A DNA stretch of 64,000 nucleotides. Source: Streptomyces meridianus (GTDB lineage: Bacteria; Actinomycetota; Actinomycetes; Streptomycetales; Streptomycetaceae). The notes beneath the pieces were generated by a model. The model had not been told where the DNA came from. It saw nothing but the letters and a program-made list of their open reading frames with translations, and did not search any database. The first letter of the stretch is position 1, and each line of letters begins with the position of its first letter. The stretch is taken from assembly GCF_023703325.1 (NCBI RefSeq), contig NZ_JAMQGM010000018.1:1-64000 (forward strand). Direction: 5' to 3'. Below are positions 8,215 through 18,055 of the stretch, one piece after another. A program made the position numbers and the translations under genes.

Positions 8215-8901
8215 ATGCGCAGACGAAGCAACCAGGAGACGACCGGCTCCGTGCACCATCCGCTGTTCGCCCGGTTCTACGCCCGGATGAGCGTGGCCGC
8301 CGAGTACGGCGCGGGGATGGCGGCGCACCGCGCAGAACTGCTGGCGGGCCTGTCGGGGCGGGTGATCGAGATCGGGGCCGGGAACGGTCTGAACTTCGCG
8401 CACTACCCGCGGACGGTCTCGGAGGTGGTGGCGGTCGAGCCGGAGCCCCGCCTGCGAGGGCTGGCCCGGACCGCGGCTGTTCGCTCCGGGGTGCCGGTGG
8501 ACGTGGTGCCCGGAACAGCCGAGTCCCTGCCGCTGAAGAGCGAGGCGTTCGACGCGGCGGTGGTGTCCCTGGTGCTGTGCTCGGTACGGGATCCGGCCCG
8601 AACCTGCGCCGAGATCGCACGAGTGCTCAGGCCCGGCGGCGAAGTGCGCTTCCTCGAACATCACCGCTCGGACCGGCCCGGCGTCGCCGCATTCCAGCGC
8701 GTACTCGACGGCACCGTCTGGCCCCTGCTGCTCGGGGGATGCCACTCGGCACGCGACCCGCTCGGAACGCTGCGCACGGCCGGCTTCGACATCGGCCCGT
8801 ACCGGAACCTGCGCGTCCCGGCAGGCGGGCTGCCGCTGCCCACCTCCGCCCACGTCCTGGGCCGGGCGATCCGCCTCCCGGACGACGGTCCGCGGGGGTG
8901 A
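8215..8901 (+). CDS. Class I SAM-dependent methyltransferase
   Basis: A 228-residue protein with a Methyltransf_11-type fold. The SAM-binding motif I is VIEIGAGNGLNFAHYP (about residues 49-64), the acidic loop is VAVEPEP, and LPLKSEAFDAAVVSLVLCSV and RVLRPGGEVRFLEH form motifs II-III. It resembles UbiE/Mtase11 small-molecule or phospholipid methyltransferases; the substrate cannot be inferred. There is a good ribosome site GGAAGGGGAC. It sits 58 bases after bioD but shows no link to biotin. BioC would be a methyltransferase too, but the similarity here is to generic type-11 enzymes and I do not call it BioC. Confidence 0.85.
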   Translation: MRRRSNQETTGSVHHPLFARFYARMSVAAEYGAGMAAHRAELLAGLSGRVIEIGAGNGLNFAHYPRTVSEVVAVEPEPRLRGLARTAAVRSGVPVDVVPGTAESLPLKSEAFDAAVVSLVLCSVRDPARTCAEIARVLRPGGEVRFLEHHRSDRPGVAAFQRVLDGTVWPLLLGGCHSARDPLGTLRTAGFDIGPYRNLRVPAGGLPLPTSAHVLGRAIRLPDDGPRG

Positions 8902-9112
8902 GGCGCCCGGGCGCCGGAGATCTTCCCGGCGGCGGGGGCTCCCACGAGGTATCGCCACGCCCCGCAGGCACACCCGGGTGTCCGGCCGATCAGGCGCCTG
9001 GCCCCGTCGGTACTGTCATGGGCCGGCACGCCACGCGTGGCCATGGCGTGGAACCCGGCCCGGGGCGGACGGGCGTGAGGCTCCTTCGGCGTCCTCGGCG
9101 CGCTGCACCTAG

Positions 9113-9484
9113 CTAGCCGCTCCAGGTGCGCAGCTCCCCGGCGATCTCGTGGACGTCCGCGTTGCCGGTCTTGACCAGGCGGGCCAGGTCGCGGACCTGC
9201 TCGGGCGAGGTGGCCACCTTCAGGCCGCTGGCGACGAGGTAGGCGTACGCGACTGCGGACGCGAACATCGCGTTGCTGCGCTCGAGGGCGGGGACGTGCA
9301 TGAGCAGCTGGAGCAGCGAAGCAGCGCGGGTGGGCGTGTCGGTGTAGACGGGCGTGCCGAATATCTCCGCCTCGTGCCGGCTGACGGCGGCGACGAGCGC
9401 GCCCCAGTCGGTGACCTGGGGGTCTCCCGGAGTGTTCTTCTCGGCGATCATGAGGAGCCAGGCGAGATCGATGCGCAGGGTCAA
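9113..9484 (-). CDS. Fic/Doc-like toxin component with degenerate active-site motif
   Basis: A 123-residue, mostly helical protein that in Streptomyces is generally annotated as the toxin of a Fic-family toxin-antitoxin pair. It has WLLMIAEKNTPGDPQVTDWG near the N-terminus and an ALERSNAMFASAVAYAYL helix at the place of the Fic signature. The canonical HPFxxGNxR catalytic motif is poorly kept: His-Val-Pro replaces HPF, SN replaces GN, and the arginine is a methionine. AMPylation or phosphorylation activity is therefore doubtful. It overlaps the upstream antitoxin gene by four bases, a typical toxin-antitoxin arrangement. Confidence 0.75.
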   Translation of the reverse strand: MTLRIDLAWLLMIAEKNTPGDPQVTDWGALVAAVSRHEAEIFGTPVYTDTPTRAASLLQLLMHVPALERSNAMFASAVAYAYLVASGLKVATSPEQVRDLARLVKTGNADVHEIAGELRTWSG

Positions 9485-9705
9485 GAGCTCTTGCGCTCCT
9501 CGCCGAACTCCTCAGCGAACAGGGACTCGTACTGCCGCATGAAATCCGCGGCCGCCTCGACGAACGCCTGGCCGACCTCGCCGGCGTCCTGACGGACGAG
9601 TTCCTCGATGTACCGGTTCATGCTCAACCCCCGCTGGGTGGCGCGCTGACGCGCCGCCTCGGCGGTGGCTTCGTCCACACGGACGTTCAACTGTGTCTTG
9701 GCCAC
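9481..9705 (-). CDS. Ribbon-helix-helix antitoxin
   Basis: A 74-residue protein whose N-terminus (AKTQLNVRVDEATAEAARQRA, with a GTG start) is a ribbon-helix-helix DNA-binding domain, followed by an acidic helical tail for toxin binding. It precedes the Fic-like toxin, overlapping it by four bases. A perfect palindrome lies eight bases upstream of its start, so autoregulation is likely. The two genes form a compact module. Confidence 0.88.
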   Translation of the reverse strand: MAKTQLNVRVDEATAEAARQRATQRGLSMNRYIEELVRQDAGEVGQAFVEAAADFMRQYESLFAEEFGEERKSS

Positions 9706-9712
9706 ACTTCAA

Positions 9713-9732
9713 GCTAGCGCTCGAACGCTAGC
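9713..9732. promoter_or_regulatory. Palindromic operator of the RHH antitoxin
   Basis: A perfect 7-bp inverted repeat GCTAGCG-CTCGAA-CGCTAGC lies immediately upstream of the antitoxin start. RHH antitoxins bind short palindromes of this kind. Assignment is by position and symmetry. Confidence 0.7.
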
Positions 9733-9936
9733 CATGCAAGAGCGCGGTTCGCCGTCCGCTTCCTCGCCCCGGCGCGCATCCGAGGCGATCATGGGCCTTT
9801 CCGTGACCTTTACCATGGCGGTTCGCTTCCCCACGACCCGGAAGAGGTGGCGCCCTCCCATGGGCGGATCCCCGACAGGACCGGACGATCGCGCACTCGC
9901 GCGTCCGCGGCCCGATCATGGCAGGGAGGTGACCCG

Positions 9937-11280
9937 ATGACCGAAGTGCTCCTGCTCCTCGCGGCCGTGCTGCTGACCCTCGCCTGCGGTGTGTTCGTCG
10001 CGGCCGAGTTCTCCCTGACGACGGTTGAGCGCAGCCTGCTCGAGCGGGAGGCCGCCGAGGGCGACCGCAATGCGCAGAGCGCGCTCGAGGCCGTGCGCAC
10101 GCTGACCTTCCAGCTCTCCGGCGCTCAGCTGGGGATCACCGTGACCGGTCTGGTCATCGGCATGCTCGCCGAGCCCTCGCTCGGCAAGCTGCTGGCCGGG
10201 CCGCTGGATGCCGCCGGTCTCGGGCTGTCGGGGGCCTCGTCGGTCGCGCTCGTCCTGAGCACCGGCGTGTCGACGGTGGTCCTCATGGTGGTGGGCGAGC
10301 TGGTGCCGAAGAACTGGGCGATCTCCCGTCCGCTGCCCGTCGCCAAGCGTGTCGGCGGGATCCAGCGGGGTTTCAGCACCGTCTTCAAGCCGTTGATCGG
10401 GCACCTGAACAACACCGCGAACCGCACCGTCCGGCGGCTCGGCCTGGAGCCCACCGAGGAGCTGGCCTCGGCCCGTGAGCCGCAGGAGCTGGTGGCGCTC
10501 GCCCGCCATTCGGCCGAGGAGGGCGCCATCGAGGCCGGGACCGCCGAGCTGTTCGTCCGCACGCTGAGCCTGGCCGCGCTGACGGCCGAGAACGTGATGA
10601 CCCCGCGCGTCCAGGTGATGGCCCTCGAGGTGCAGGCCACGGCGGAGGACATCGCCAACGCGACCCGGGCCACCGGCCTGTCGCGCTTCCCCGTCTACCG
10701 CGGGAACCTCGACGCGGTCGTCGGCATCGCCCACATCAAGGACGTGCTCACCCTGCCCGCACAGGCCCGGCCCCGCCACTCGGTGGCCGAGCTGATGCGG
10801 GACCCCCTGCTGGTGCCCCAGTCACTGCCCGTCGACCGCCTGCTGGACCGGCTGTCGACCGCCCGTGGCATGGCAGTGGTGATCGACGAGTACGGCGGGA
10901 CGGCCGGCGTGGTCACCTTCGAGGACATCGTGGAGGAGGTCGTCGGCGAGGTACGGGACGAACACGACCCGTACGAGCTCCCCGATCTGGCGCCGGCGGG
11001 CGTCGACCCGGAGGGGCGCGAGATGTACGACGCGGACGGCGCGGTGCGCAACGACCAGCTGGAGACCATCGGCCTGCGGGTGCCGGAGGGCCCTTACGAG
11101 ACACTCGCCGGCCTGGTCGCCACCGAGCTCGGACGGATTCCCTCCGAGGGCGACCGGATCGACGTCGCCGGGTGGCGCATCGAGGTCGTGGACGCCTCCG
11201 GCCGCCGGGCCGCCCGGGTGCGGCTCACCGCTCCCCCGCAGGACAGCGGTGACGAGCCCCTGCGGGAGGCGGCCCGGTGA
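9937..11280 (+). CDS. CNNM/CorC (HlyC/CorC family) membrane transporter
   Basis: A 447-residue protein with the full family architecture: a DUF21/CNNM transmembrane domain with about four spans (residues 1-180, including VAAEFSLTTVERS and MVVGELVPKNWAI), a tandem CBS pair (about 210-330, NVMTPRVQVMAL and VVIDEYGGTAGVVTFEDIVEE), and a C-terminal CorC/HlyC domain (about 350-435). Relatives mediate Mg2+ or other cation efflux or homeostasis. The start at 9937 follows a strong GGGAGGTGA ribosome site; the frame extends further upstream but without homology. It overlaps a second family member by four bases. Confidence 0.92.
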   Translation: MTEVLLLLAAVLLTLACGVFVAAEFSLTTVERSLLEREAAEGDRNAQSALEAVRTLTFQLSGAQLGITVTGLVIGMLAEPSLGKLLAGPLDAAGLGLSGASSVALVLSTGVSTVVLMVVGELVPKNWAISRPLPVAKRVGGIQRGFSTVFKPLIGHLNNTANRTVRRLGLEPTEELASAREPQELVALARHSAEEGAIEAGTAELFVRTLSLAALTAENVMTPRVQVMALEVQATAEDIANATRATGLSRFPVYRGNLDAVVGIAHIKDVLTLPAQARPRHSVAELMRDPLLVPQSLPVDRLLDRLSTARGMAVVIDEYGGTAGVVTFEDIVEEVVGEVRDEHDPYELPDLAPAGVDPEGREMYDADGAVRNDQLETIGLRVPEGPYETLAGLVATELGRIPSEGDRIDVAGWRIEVVDASGRRAARVRLTAPPQDSGDEPLREAAR

Positions 11281-12296
11281 CCGCGCTCCAGCTCTTCGTC
11301 GGTCTCCTCACCCTGGTGGTCAATGCCTTCTTCGTGGGGGCCGAGTTCGCGCTGATCTCCGTGCGACGCAGCCAGATCGAGCCGCTGTCGGACGAGGGCA
11401 ACCGCCGGGCCCGCAGCGTGCTGTGGGGTCTCGAGCACGTCTCGGCGATGATGGCGGCGGCCCAGCTCGGCATCACCCTGTGCACCCTGGTGCTGGGCGT
11501 GGTGGCCGAACCGGCCATCGCCCACCTGCTGGAGCCGGTCTTCCACGCGCTCGGCGTACCGGACGGACTGACGCATCCGATCTCGTTCGTCATCGCGCTC
11601 TCGGCAGCCACTTACCTGCACATGCTGTTCGGCGAGATGGTGCCGAAGAACATTGCGCTCGCCGAGCCGGTGCGCACGGCCCTGGCGCTGGGGCCGCCGA
11701 TGGTGGCGCTGAGCAGGGCCCTGCGACCCGTCGTCTTCTCGGTGAACGGCTTCGCGAACGCGCTGCTGAGGCTGCTGCGCGTGGAGCCCCGCAGCGAGGT
11801 GTCGGCGACGTTCTCGGACGACGAACTCGCCGGGATGGTTGCCGATTCGCGGGAGGCGGGGCTGCTGGACGAGCGTGCGACCGAGCGGCTGCGGGACGCC
11901 CTCGAGCTGGGGCGCCGGCCGGTCGGGGACGTGGTGAAGCCCGCCGGCCAGGTGGTCTCCGCCCGGCTCGGGGTGACGCCCGAGGGTCTGGAGCAGCTCT
12001 CGGTGGAGTCGGGCTTCTCACGCTTCCCGGTCGTGGACGCGCGCGGGCGGATCCTCGGCTATCTCCACGTCAAGGATGCTCTCGACGCGGTGCAGCGGGA
12101 CGTGCCGTTCGCCGTCGGCGCGCTGCGCCGGATCGCGAGGATCCGCCCGAACACCGCACTGGACGACGCGCTGGCCGCCATGCGCGACACGGTGACGCAC
12201 CTCGCGGCGGTCGTCGACGCGGAGGGCCGCCCGGCGGGGCTGGTCACGCTGGAGGACGTGCTCCGGGAGCTGGTGGGACAGACTCCTTCCGGCTGA
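11277..12296 (+). CDS. CNNM/CorC-like transporter, shorter partner lacking the C-terminal CorC domain
   Basis: A 339-residue paralogue of the preceding gene, read from a GTG overlapping its stop. The DUF21 membrane domain (residues 1-180, NAFFVGAEFALISVRRSQ and MLFGEMVPKN) and two CBS motifs (about 200-330) are present, but the protein ends right after LVTLEDVLRELVG. The CorC/HlyC domain of its neighbour is therefore absent. Such long-plus-short pairs are common in actinobacteria and may work as a heteromer. Its 3' end faces kbl across a hairpin. Confidence 0.9.
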   Translation: MTALQLFVGLLTLVVNAFFVGAEFALISVRRSQIEPLSDEGNRRARSVLWGLEHVSAMMAAAQLGITLCTLVLGVVAEPAIAHLLEPVFHALGVPDGLTHPISFVIALSAATYLHMLFGEMVPKNIALAEPVRTALALGPPMVALSRALRPVVFSVNGFANALLRLLRVEPRSEVSATFSDDELAGMVADSREAGLLDERATERLRDALELGRRPVGDVVKPAGQVVSARLGVTPEGLEQLSVESGFSRFPVVDARGRILGYLHVKDALDAVQRDVPFAVGALRRIARIRPNTALDDALAAMRDTVTHLAAVVDAEGRPAGLVTLEDVLRELVGQTPSG

Positions 12297-12301
12297 GGGT
12301 G

Positions 12302-12337
12302 ACGGGCCGGCGGAGGTGTAACCGCCCGCCGGCCCGT
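12302..12337. terminator. Convergent terminator hairpin between the CorC pair and kbl
   Basis: A perfect 12-bp stem (ACGGGCCGGCGG / CCGCCGGCCCGT) with a 12-base loop lies between two convergent transcription units. Confidence 0.8.
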
Positions 12338-12367
12338 AACCCTGGTCCGCGCAGCGCCAGACGGACC

Positions 12368-13549
<1,182 letters not shown>

Positions 13550-13608
13550 GGGGGTACTCCTCGTCGTTGAACTCGTCGCCCTGCGGGGCGTCGTCGGTGC
13601 GGGCTGCG

Positions 13609-14649
13609 TCAGTCGGTGACCGGTCGGGTCCAGTCGATGACGATCTTTCCGCAGTTGCCGGAGCGAGCGGTGGCGAACGCCTGGTCGTACTGCTCGTAGC
13701 CGAAGCGGTGGGTGATCACCGGGGAGATGTCGAGGCCGCTCTGCAGGAGCACCGACATGCCGTACCAGGTCTCGTACATCTCGCGGCCGTAGATGCCGCG
13801 CAGGGTCAGCATCCGGGTCACGACGGTGGCCATGTCGACCGGGACCTCGCCGGTCGGCAGCCCGAGGACGGCGATGCGGCCGCCGGGGCTCATGGTGGCG
13901 ATCATGTCCTGGAGGGCGTCGGCCCGGCCGGACATCTCCATGCCGACGTCGAAGCCCTCGCTCATGGCGAGGCCGGGCATGACCTCGGCGACGCCGCTGC
14001 TGCTCACGTCGAGGGCGACGGTGGCGCCGAGCTTGCGGGCCAGGTCGAGGCGGTACGGGCTGACGTCGGTGATCACGACGTTGCGGGCTCCGGCGTGGCG
14101 GGCGATCGCCGCGGCCATCATGCCGATGGGTCCGGCTCCGGTGATCAGCACGTCCTCGTTGAGGACGGGGAAGGACAGCGCGGTGTGCACGGCATTGCCG
14201 AACGGGTCGAAGATCGCCGCGACATCGAGGTCGATCTCGTGCCGGTGGACCCAGACGTTCGTCTCGGGGAGCACCACGTACTCGGCGAAGGCGCCGTCGG
14301 TGTGCACCCCGAGCCCGATGGTGCGAATGCACAGATGCCGCCGGCCCGCCATGCAGTTGCGGCACTTCCCGCAGACCAGGTGGCCCTCACCGCTGACGGT
14401 GTCGCCCACACGCACGTCCTTGACGCCCGGACCGATCGCCGCCACCTCGCCCACGAACTCGTGGCCGAGCACCAGGGGCGCCCGAACGGTCCGCGCGGCC
14501 CAGTCGTCCCAGCTGTCGATGTGCAGGTCGGTGCCGCAGATGCCGGTGCGCAGCACCCGGATGAGGACCTGCCCGTCGCCGGCCTCGGGAGTGGGGACCT
14601 CGGTGAGTTCGATGCCGGGGCCCGCAGCGGTTTTCGCCAATGCCTTCAT
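13609..14649 (-). CDS. tdh: L-threonine 3-dehydrogenase
   Basis: A 346-residue zinc-dependent medium-chain dehydrogenase oxidising threonine to 2-amino-3-oxobutyrate with NAD+. The catalytic zinc ligands are Cys38 (GICGTDLH) and His63-Glu64 (GHEF). The structural zinc site is the four-cysteine lobe [15 protein letters not shown], and the nucleotide motif is GAGPIGMM. It forms an operon with kbl, which uses the unstable product. The start at 14649 faces a divergent LysR gene with a palindrome between them. Confidence 0.95.
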   Translation of the reverse strand: MKALAKTAAGPGIELTEVPTPEAGDGQVLIRVLRTGICGTDLHIDSWDDWAARTVRAPLVLGHEFVGEVAAIGPGVKDVRVGDTVSGEGHLVCGKCRNCMAGRRHLCIRTIGLGVHTDGAFAEYVVLPETNVWVHRHEIDLDVAAIFDPFGNAVHTALSFPVLNEDVLITGAGPIGMMAAAIARHAGARNVVITDVSPYRLDLARKLGATVALDVSSSGVAEVMPGLAMSEGFDVGMEMSGRADALQDMIATMSPGGRIAVLGLPTGEVPVDMATVVTRMLTLRGIYGREMYETWYGMSVLLQSGLDISPVITHRFGYEQYDQAFATARSGNCGKIVIDWTRPVTD

Positions 14650-14709
14650 GAGCGATCACTGTGGCCGGTCCGCCCTGTGAAGTCCATCGCCATTACTCCA
14701 TGTCGCCCA

Positions 14710-14724
14710 TGAAGCGCAGCTTCA
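14710..14724. promoter_or_regulatory. Inverted repeat between tdh and the LysR gene, putative LysR site
   Basis: The 15-bp palindrome TGAAGC-GCA-GCTTCA lies in the 96-base divergent gap. A related half-site TGTGAAG occurs at 14676-14682, pairing in inverted orientation with CTTCACA at 14720-14726. Two dyad-related sites in a divergent promoter are the usual LysR layout. Confidence 0.6.
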
Positions 14725-14745
14725 CAAGGGCGCGATACTGGAGGG

Positions 14746-15666
14746 GTGATCGATCCCCGCAGACTCCGGGTCCTCCGGGCCCTCGCCGAACACGGCACCG
14801 TGACCGCCGCCGCAGAGTCCCTGTACCTGTCCCCCTCGGCGGCCTCGCAGCAGCTGGCGGCGCTGGAGGCGGAGGTCGGGCACGCGCTGCTGGAACGCCG
14901 GGGCCGCACCGTGCGGCTGACGGCCACCGGGGCGGTGCTCGCCGGGCACGCGGCGAAGATCGCCGCGCAGCTCGAGGCGGCCGAGGCCGATCTGGCGGCG
15001 TGTGCGGCGGGGGCGGCGGGCGAGTTGACGGTCGCGGCGTTCGCCACCGCCATCACGGAGGTGGTGGCACCGGCCGTGGCGGTCCTGCGCGAGCGCGTGC
15101 CGCTGGTGCGGGTCCAGGTGAAGGACGCCGAGGGTCCGGCCAGCCGCCGGCTGCTGATCGACGGCGGGGCGGACATCGCCGTCGCGGTGGAGCACCGGGA
15201 CACCCTCTCCCCCGGTGAGGGCCAACTGCTGCGGGAGGCCCTGTACGCGGAGCCGTACGACGCGGTGCTCCCGCCGAACCATCCGCTGGCCGGCGAGCGC
15301 AGTGTGCGCGTCGCGGGGCTGGCGTCCGACCCGTGGATCACGCCGTGGCCGGGCAACCCGCTGCACGACGCAGTGCTGCTGGCGTGCGAGGAGGCGCGGT
15401 TCCGGCCCCGGGTGGAAGGGGTGTCCGACGACTTCCGCGCCGTGTGCGCCCTGGTGGCGGCGGGGGCCGGGGTCGCGCTGGTGCCCCGGTCGGCCCTGCG
15501 GGCGCTTGACCTGGCCGGGGCCGTGGTGCGGGCGGTGAGCGGTTCCACTCCGACCCGGCGGGTGTTCGCCGCGGTGCGGCGGGGCAGCGAGGGCCACCCG
15601 CTGCTGCGCCGGGCCCTGGACGCCTTGCACGAACGGGCTGCCGAAGTGGGCGAACGCCCGTTGTGA
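14746..15666 (+). CDS. LysR-family transcriptional regulator of tdh-kbl
   Basis: A 306-residue LysR protein. The winged helix-turn-helix occupies residues 3-62 (LRALAEHGTVTAAAESLYLS, then SAASQQLAALE), followed by a periplasmic-binding-protein-like effector domain from about residue 90 (GELTVAAFATAI). It starts with GTG and has a GGAGGGG ribosome site. Divergence from tdh-kbl and the palindromes in the gap suggest that it controls threonine degradation. The effector (threonine, glycine or other) is unknown. Confidence 0.88.
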   Translation: MIDPRRLRVLRALAEHGTVTAAAESLYLSPSAASQQLAALEAEVGHALLERRGRTVRLTATGAVLAGHAAKIAAQLEAAEADLAACAAGAAGELTVAAFATAITEVVAPAVAVLRERVPLVRVQVKDAEGPASRRLLIDGGADIAVAVEHRDTLSPGEGQLLREALYAEPYDAVLPPNHPLAGERSVRVAGLASDPWITPWPGNPLHDAVLLACEEARFRPRVEGVSDDFRAVCALVAAGAGVALVPRSALRALDLAGAVVRAVSGSTPTRRVFAAVRRGSEGHPLLRRALDALHERAAEVGERPL

Positions 15667-15733
15667 GCTGCCCCTCACGCAGCCCGGAACGGGCGATTCC
15701 GACCGGACGGGCCCCGTAGGATCTTGCCTCGCC

Positions 15734-16504
15734 ATGCAGATGAATGCCTCCTACACCAGTCTCGTCGCCCTGGGCGACTCCTTCACCGAGGGCATGTCGG
15801 ACGACCTGCCCGACGGCTCGTACCGCGGCTGGGCCGACCTCCTCGCCGCCCGCCTCGCCGCGCGGACGCCCGGCTTCCGCTACGCCAACCTCGCGGTGCG
15901 CGGCAAACTCATCCAGCAGATTCTGGACGAGCAGGTGGACCTCGCCGCCGGGATGGGCGCGGACGTGATCACCCTGGTGGGCGGCCTCAACGACGCCCTG
16001 CGGCCCCGGTGCGACATCGATCTGGTGTGCGCCCGGCTGGAGGAGGCGGCCGCCAGGCTCGCGCCGAACTGCAAGCAGTTGGTGCTGATGCGCAGCCCGG
16101 CCCGCCGCGGCCCGGTGGCCGGACGCATGCTGCCCCGCATGGAGCGGCTGTTCTCGTTCATCGACGAACTCGGCGAGCGGCACGGCGCCGTCGTGGTGGA
16201 CCTGTTCGGGGCCGAGGTGCTCGGCGACCCGCGGGTATGGGCGGACGACCGGCTGCACCTCAACGCCGAGGGGCACCGGCGGGTGGCGGAGGCGGTGTGG
16301 CAGGCCCTGGGCCGGGCCGCCGAGTCCCCCTGGTCGGATCCACTGCCCCCGGCAGCGGCCCAGGCCTGGTACGCCCGGCGCAGCGCGGACCTCCGCTTCG
16401 CCCGCGTGCACCTGCTGCCGTGGATCGGCCGGCGGCTGACGGGGCGCTCCTCCGGTGACGGCCTGAAGCCGAAGCGGCCGGAGCTGCTGCCGTTCGAGGT
16501 CTGA
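15734..16504 (+). CDS. SGNH/GDSL-family hydrolase, cytoplasmic
   Basis: A 256-residue esterase/lipase-fold protein with all four SGNH blocks: GDSFTEG (Ser near residue 16), the Gly block NLAVRGK, the Asn block GGLND and the catalytic Asp/His in DDRLHLNAEGH. There is no signal peptide, so it probably acts inside the cell. The C-terminal 50 residues are basic. The substrate cannot be told. An ATG-CAG-ATG doublet leaves a two-residue ambiguity at the start. Confidence 0.88.
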   Translation: MQMNASYTSLVALGDSFTEGMSDDLPDGSYRGWADLLAARLAARTPGFRYANLAVRGKLIQQILDEQVDLAAGMGADVITLVGGLNDALRPRCDIDLVCARLEEAAARLAPNCKQLVLMRSPARRGPVAGRMLPRMERLFSFIDELGERHGAVVVDLFGAEVLGDPRVWADDRLHLNAEGHRRVAEAVWQALGRAAESPWSDPLPPAAAQAWYARRSADLRFARVHLLPWIGRRLTGRSSGDGLKPKRPELLPFEV

Positions 16505-16621
16505 GGCGAGCACCGGCCGCGCGGCTTCGTACGATCCTCCGACGAGGGCGTGCGGCAGTGGTCGGAGGTCTCACCGGGCCGGAGCGTCTGCCTGCGGATA
16601 CGGCCAGTAGAATCTGTCCGT

Positions 16622-18055
16622 GTGACTGCCAAGCCCCGCATCCCGAACGTCCTGGCCGGCCGCTACGCATCTGCGGAGCTCGCCGTCCTCTGGTCCCCCG
16701 AGTACAAGGTGACGCTGGAGCGGCGGCTGTGGCTCGCCGTTCTGCGCGCCCAGAAGGACCTGGGCATCGACGTGCCGGACCAGGTCCTCGCCGACTACGA
16801 GCGGGTTCTGGACGAGGTGGACCTCGCCTCGATCGCCGAGCGGGAACGGGTCACGCGCCACGATGTGAAGGCCCGCATCGAGGAGTTCAACGCCCTCGCC
16901 GGCCACGAACACGTGCACAAGGGCATGACGTCCCGTGACCTGACCGAGAACGTCGAGCAGCTGCAGATCCGGCTGTCGCTGGAACTCGTCCGGGACCGCA
17001 CGGTCGCGGTGCTCGCCCGGCTCGGCAGACTGGCCGCCGAGTACGGCGAGTTGGTCATGGCGGGCCGCTCGCACAATGTGGCGGCACAGGCGACCACCCT
17101 GGGCAAGCGGTTCGCGACCACGGCCGACGAGATGCTCGTCGCCTTCGCCCGGCTCGAGGACCTGCTGGCGCGCTACCCGCTGCGCGGCATCAAGGGCCCG
17201 GTCGGAACGGCGCAGGACATGCTCGACCTCCTCGGCGGCGACGCCGGCAGGCTGGCCGAGCTCGAGGAGCGCATCGCCGGGCACCTGGGCTTCGGGCACG
17301 TCTTCACGTCCGTCGGCCAGGTCTACCCCCGCTCGCTCGACTACGACGCCGTCACCGCGCTGGTGCAGCTCGCGGCCGGGCCGTCCTCGCTGGCGAAGAC
17401 CGTGCGGCTGATGGCCGGGCACGAACTGGTCACCGAGGGCTTCAAGCCGGGCCAGGTCGGCTCGTCGGCGATGCCGCACAAGATGAACACCCGGTCCTGC
17501 GAGCGGGTCAACGGCCTCGCGGTCATCCTGCGCGGATACGCCTCGATGGCGGGTGAGCTGGCGGGCGACCAGTGGAACGAGGGCGACGTCTCGTGTTCCG
17601 TGGTGCGCCGGGTCGCCCTGCCCGACGCGTTCTTCGCGTTCGACGGCCTGCTGGAAACGTTCCTGACGGTGCTCGACGAGTTCGGCGCCTTCCCGGCCGT
17701 CGTGGCCCGGGAGCTCGACCGCTACCTGCCGTTCCTCGCGACCACCAAGGTGCTGATGGGCGCCGTCCGGGCCGGGGTGGGCCGCGAGGTGGCCCACGAG
17801 GTCATCAAGGAGCACGCGGTGGCGTCCGCGCTCGCCATGCGGGAGAAGGGCGCCGAGCGCAACGAACTGCTCGACCGGCTCGCCGGCGACGAGCGGATCC
17901 CCCTCGACCGCGGGGGTCTCGACGCTCTGATGGCCGACCGGCTCTCCTTCACCGGGGCGGCGGCGGGCCAGGTGGCTGCCGTCGTCCGGCGCATCGAGGA
18001 GATCACGGCGGAACACCCCGAGGCCGCGCGGTACGCGCCGGGGGCGATCCTCTGA
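16622..18055 (+). CDS. purB: Adenylosuccinate lyase
   Basis: A 477-residue fumarase/aspartase-superfamily enzyme. It removes fumarate from SAICAR and from adenylosuccinate in purine synthesis. The family signature GSSAMPHKMNTR carries the catalytic serine loop. The substrate-binding GMTSRDLTENVEQ and the catalytic His region AGRSHNVAAQATT are intact. A GTG at 16622 is the start matching the family N-terminus (TAKPRIPNVLAGRYAS); the frame extends further upstream without homology. The final bases overlap the mug reading frame. Confidence 0.95.
   Translation: MTAKPRIPNVLAGRYASAELAVLWSPEYKVTLERRLWLAVLRAQKDLGIDVPDQVLADYERVLDEVDLASIAERERVTRHDVKARIEEFNALAGHEHVHKGMTSRDLTENVEQLQIRLSLELVRDRTVAVLARLGRLAAEYGELVMAGRSHNVAAQATTLGKRFATTADEMLVAFARLEDLLARYPLRGIKGPVGTAQDMLDLLGGDAGRLAELEERIAGHLGFGHVFTSVGQVYPRSLDYDAVTALVQLAAGPSSLAKTVRLMAGHELVTEGFKPGQVGSSAMPHKMNTRSCERVNGLAVILRGYASMAGELAGDQWNEGDVSCSVVRRVALPDAFFAFDGLLETFLTVLDEFGAFPAVVARELDRYLPFLATTKVLMGAVRAGVGREVAHEVIKEHAVASALAMREKGAERNELLDRLAGDERIPLDRGGLDALMADRLSFTGAAAGQVAAVVRRIEEITAEHPEAARYAPGAIL

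Noticed and set aside
8902..9112. Possible tRNA or small RNA in the gap after the methyltransferase gene
   Set aside because: No cloverleaf-compatible T-loop (GGTTCRA) or anticodon arm was found; only short GC palindromes.
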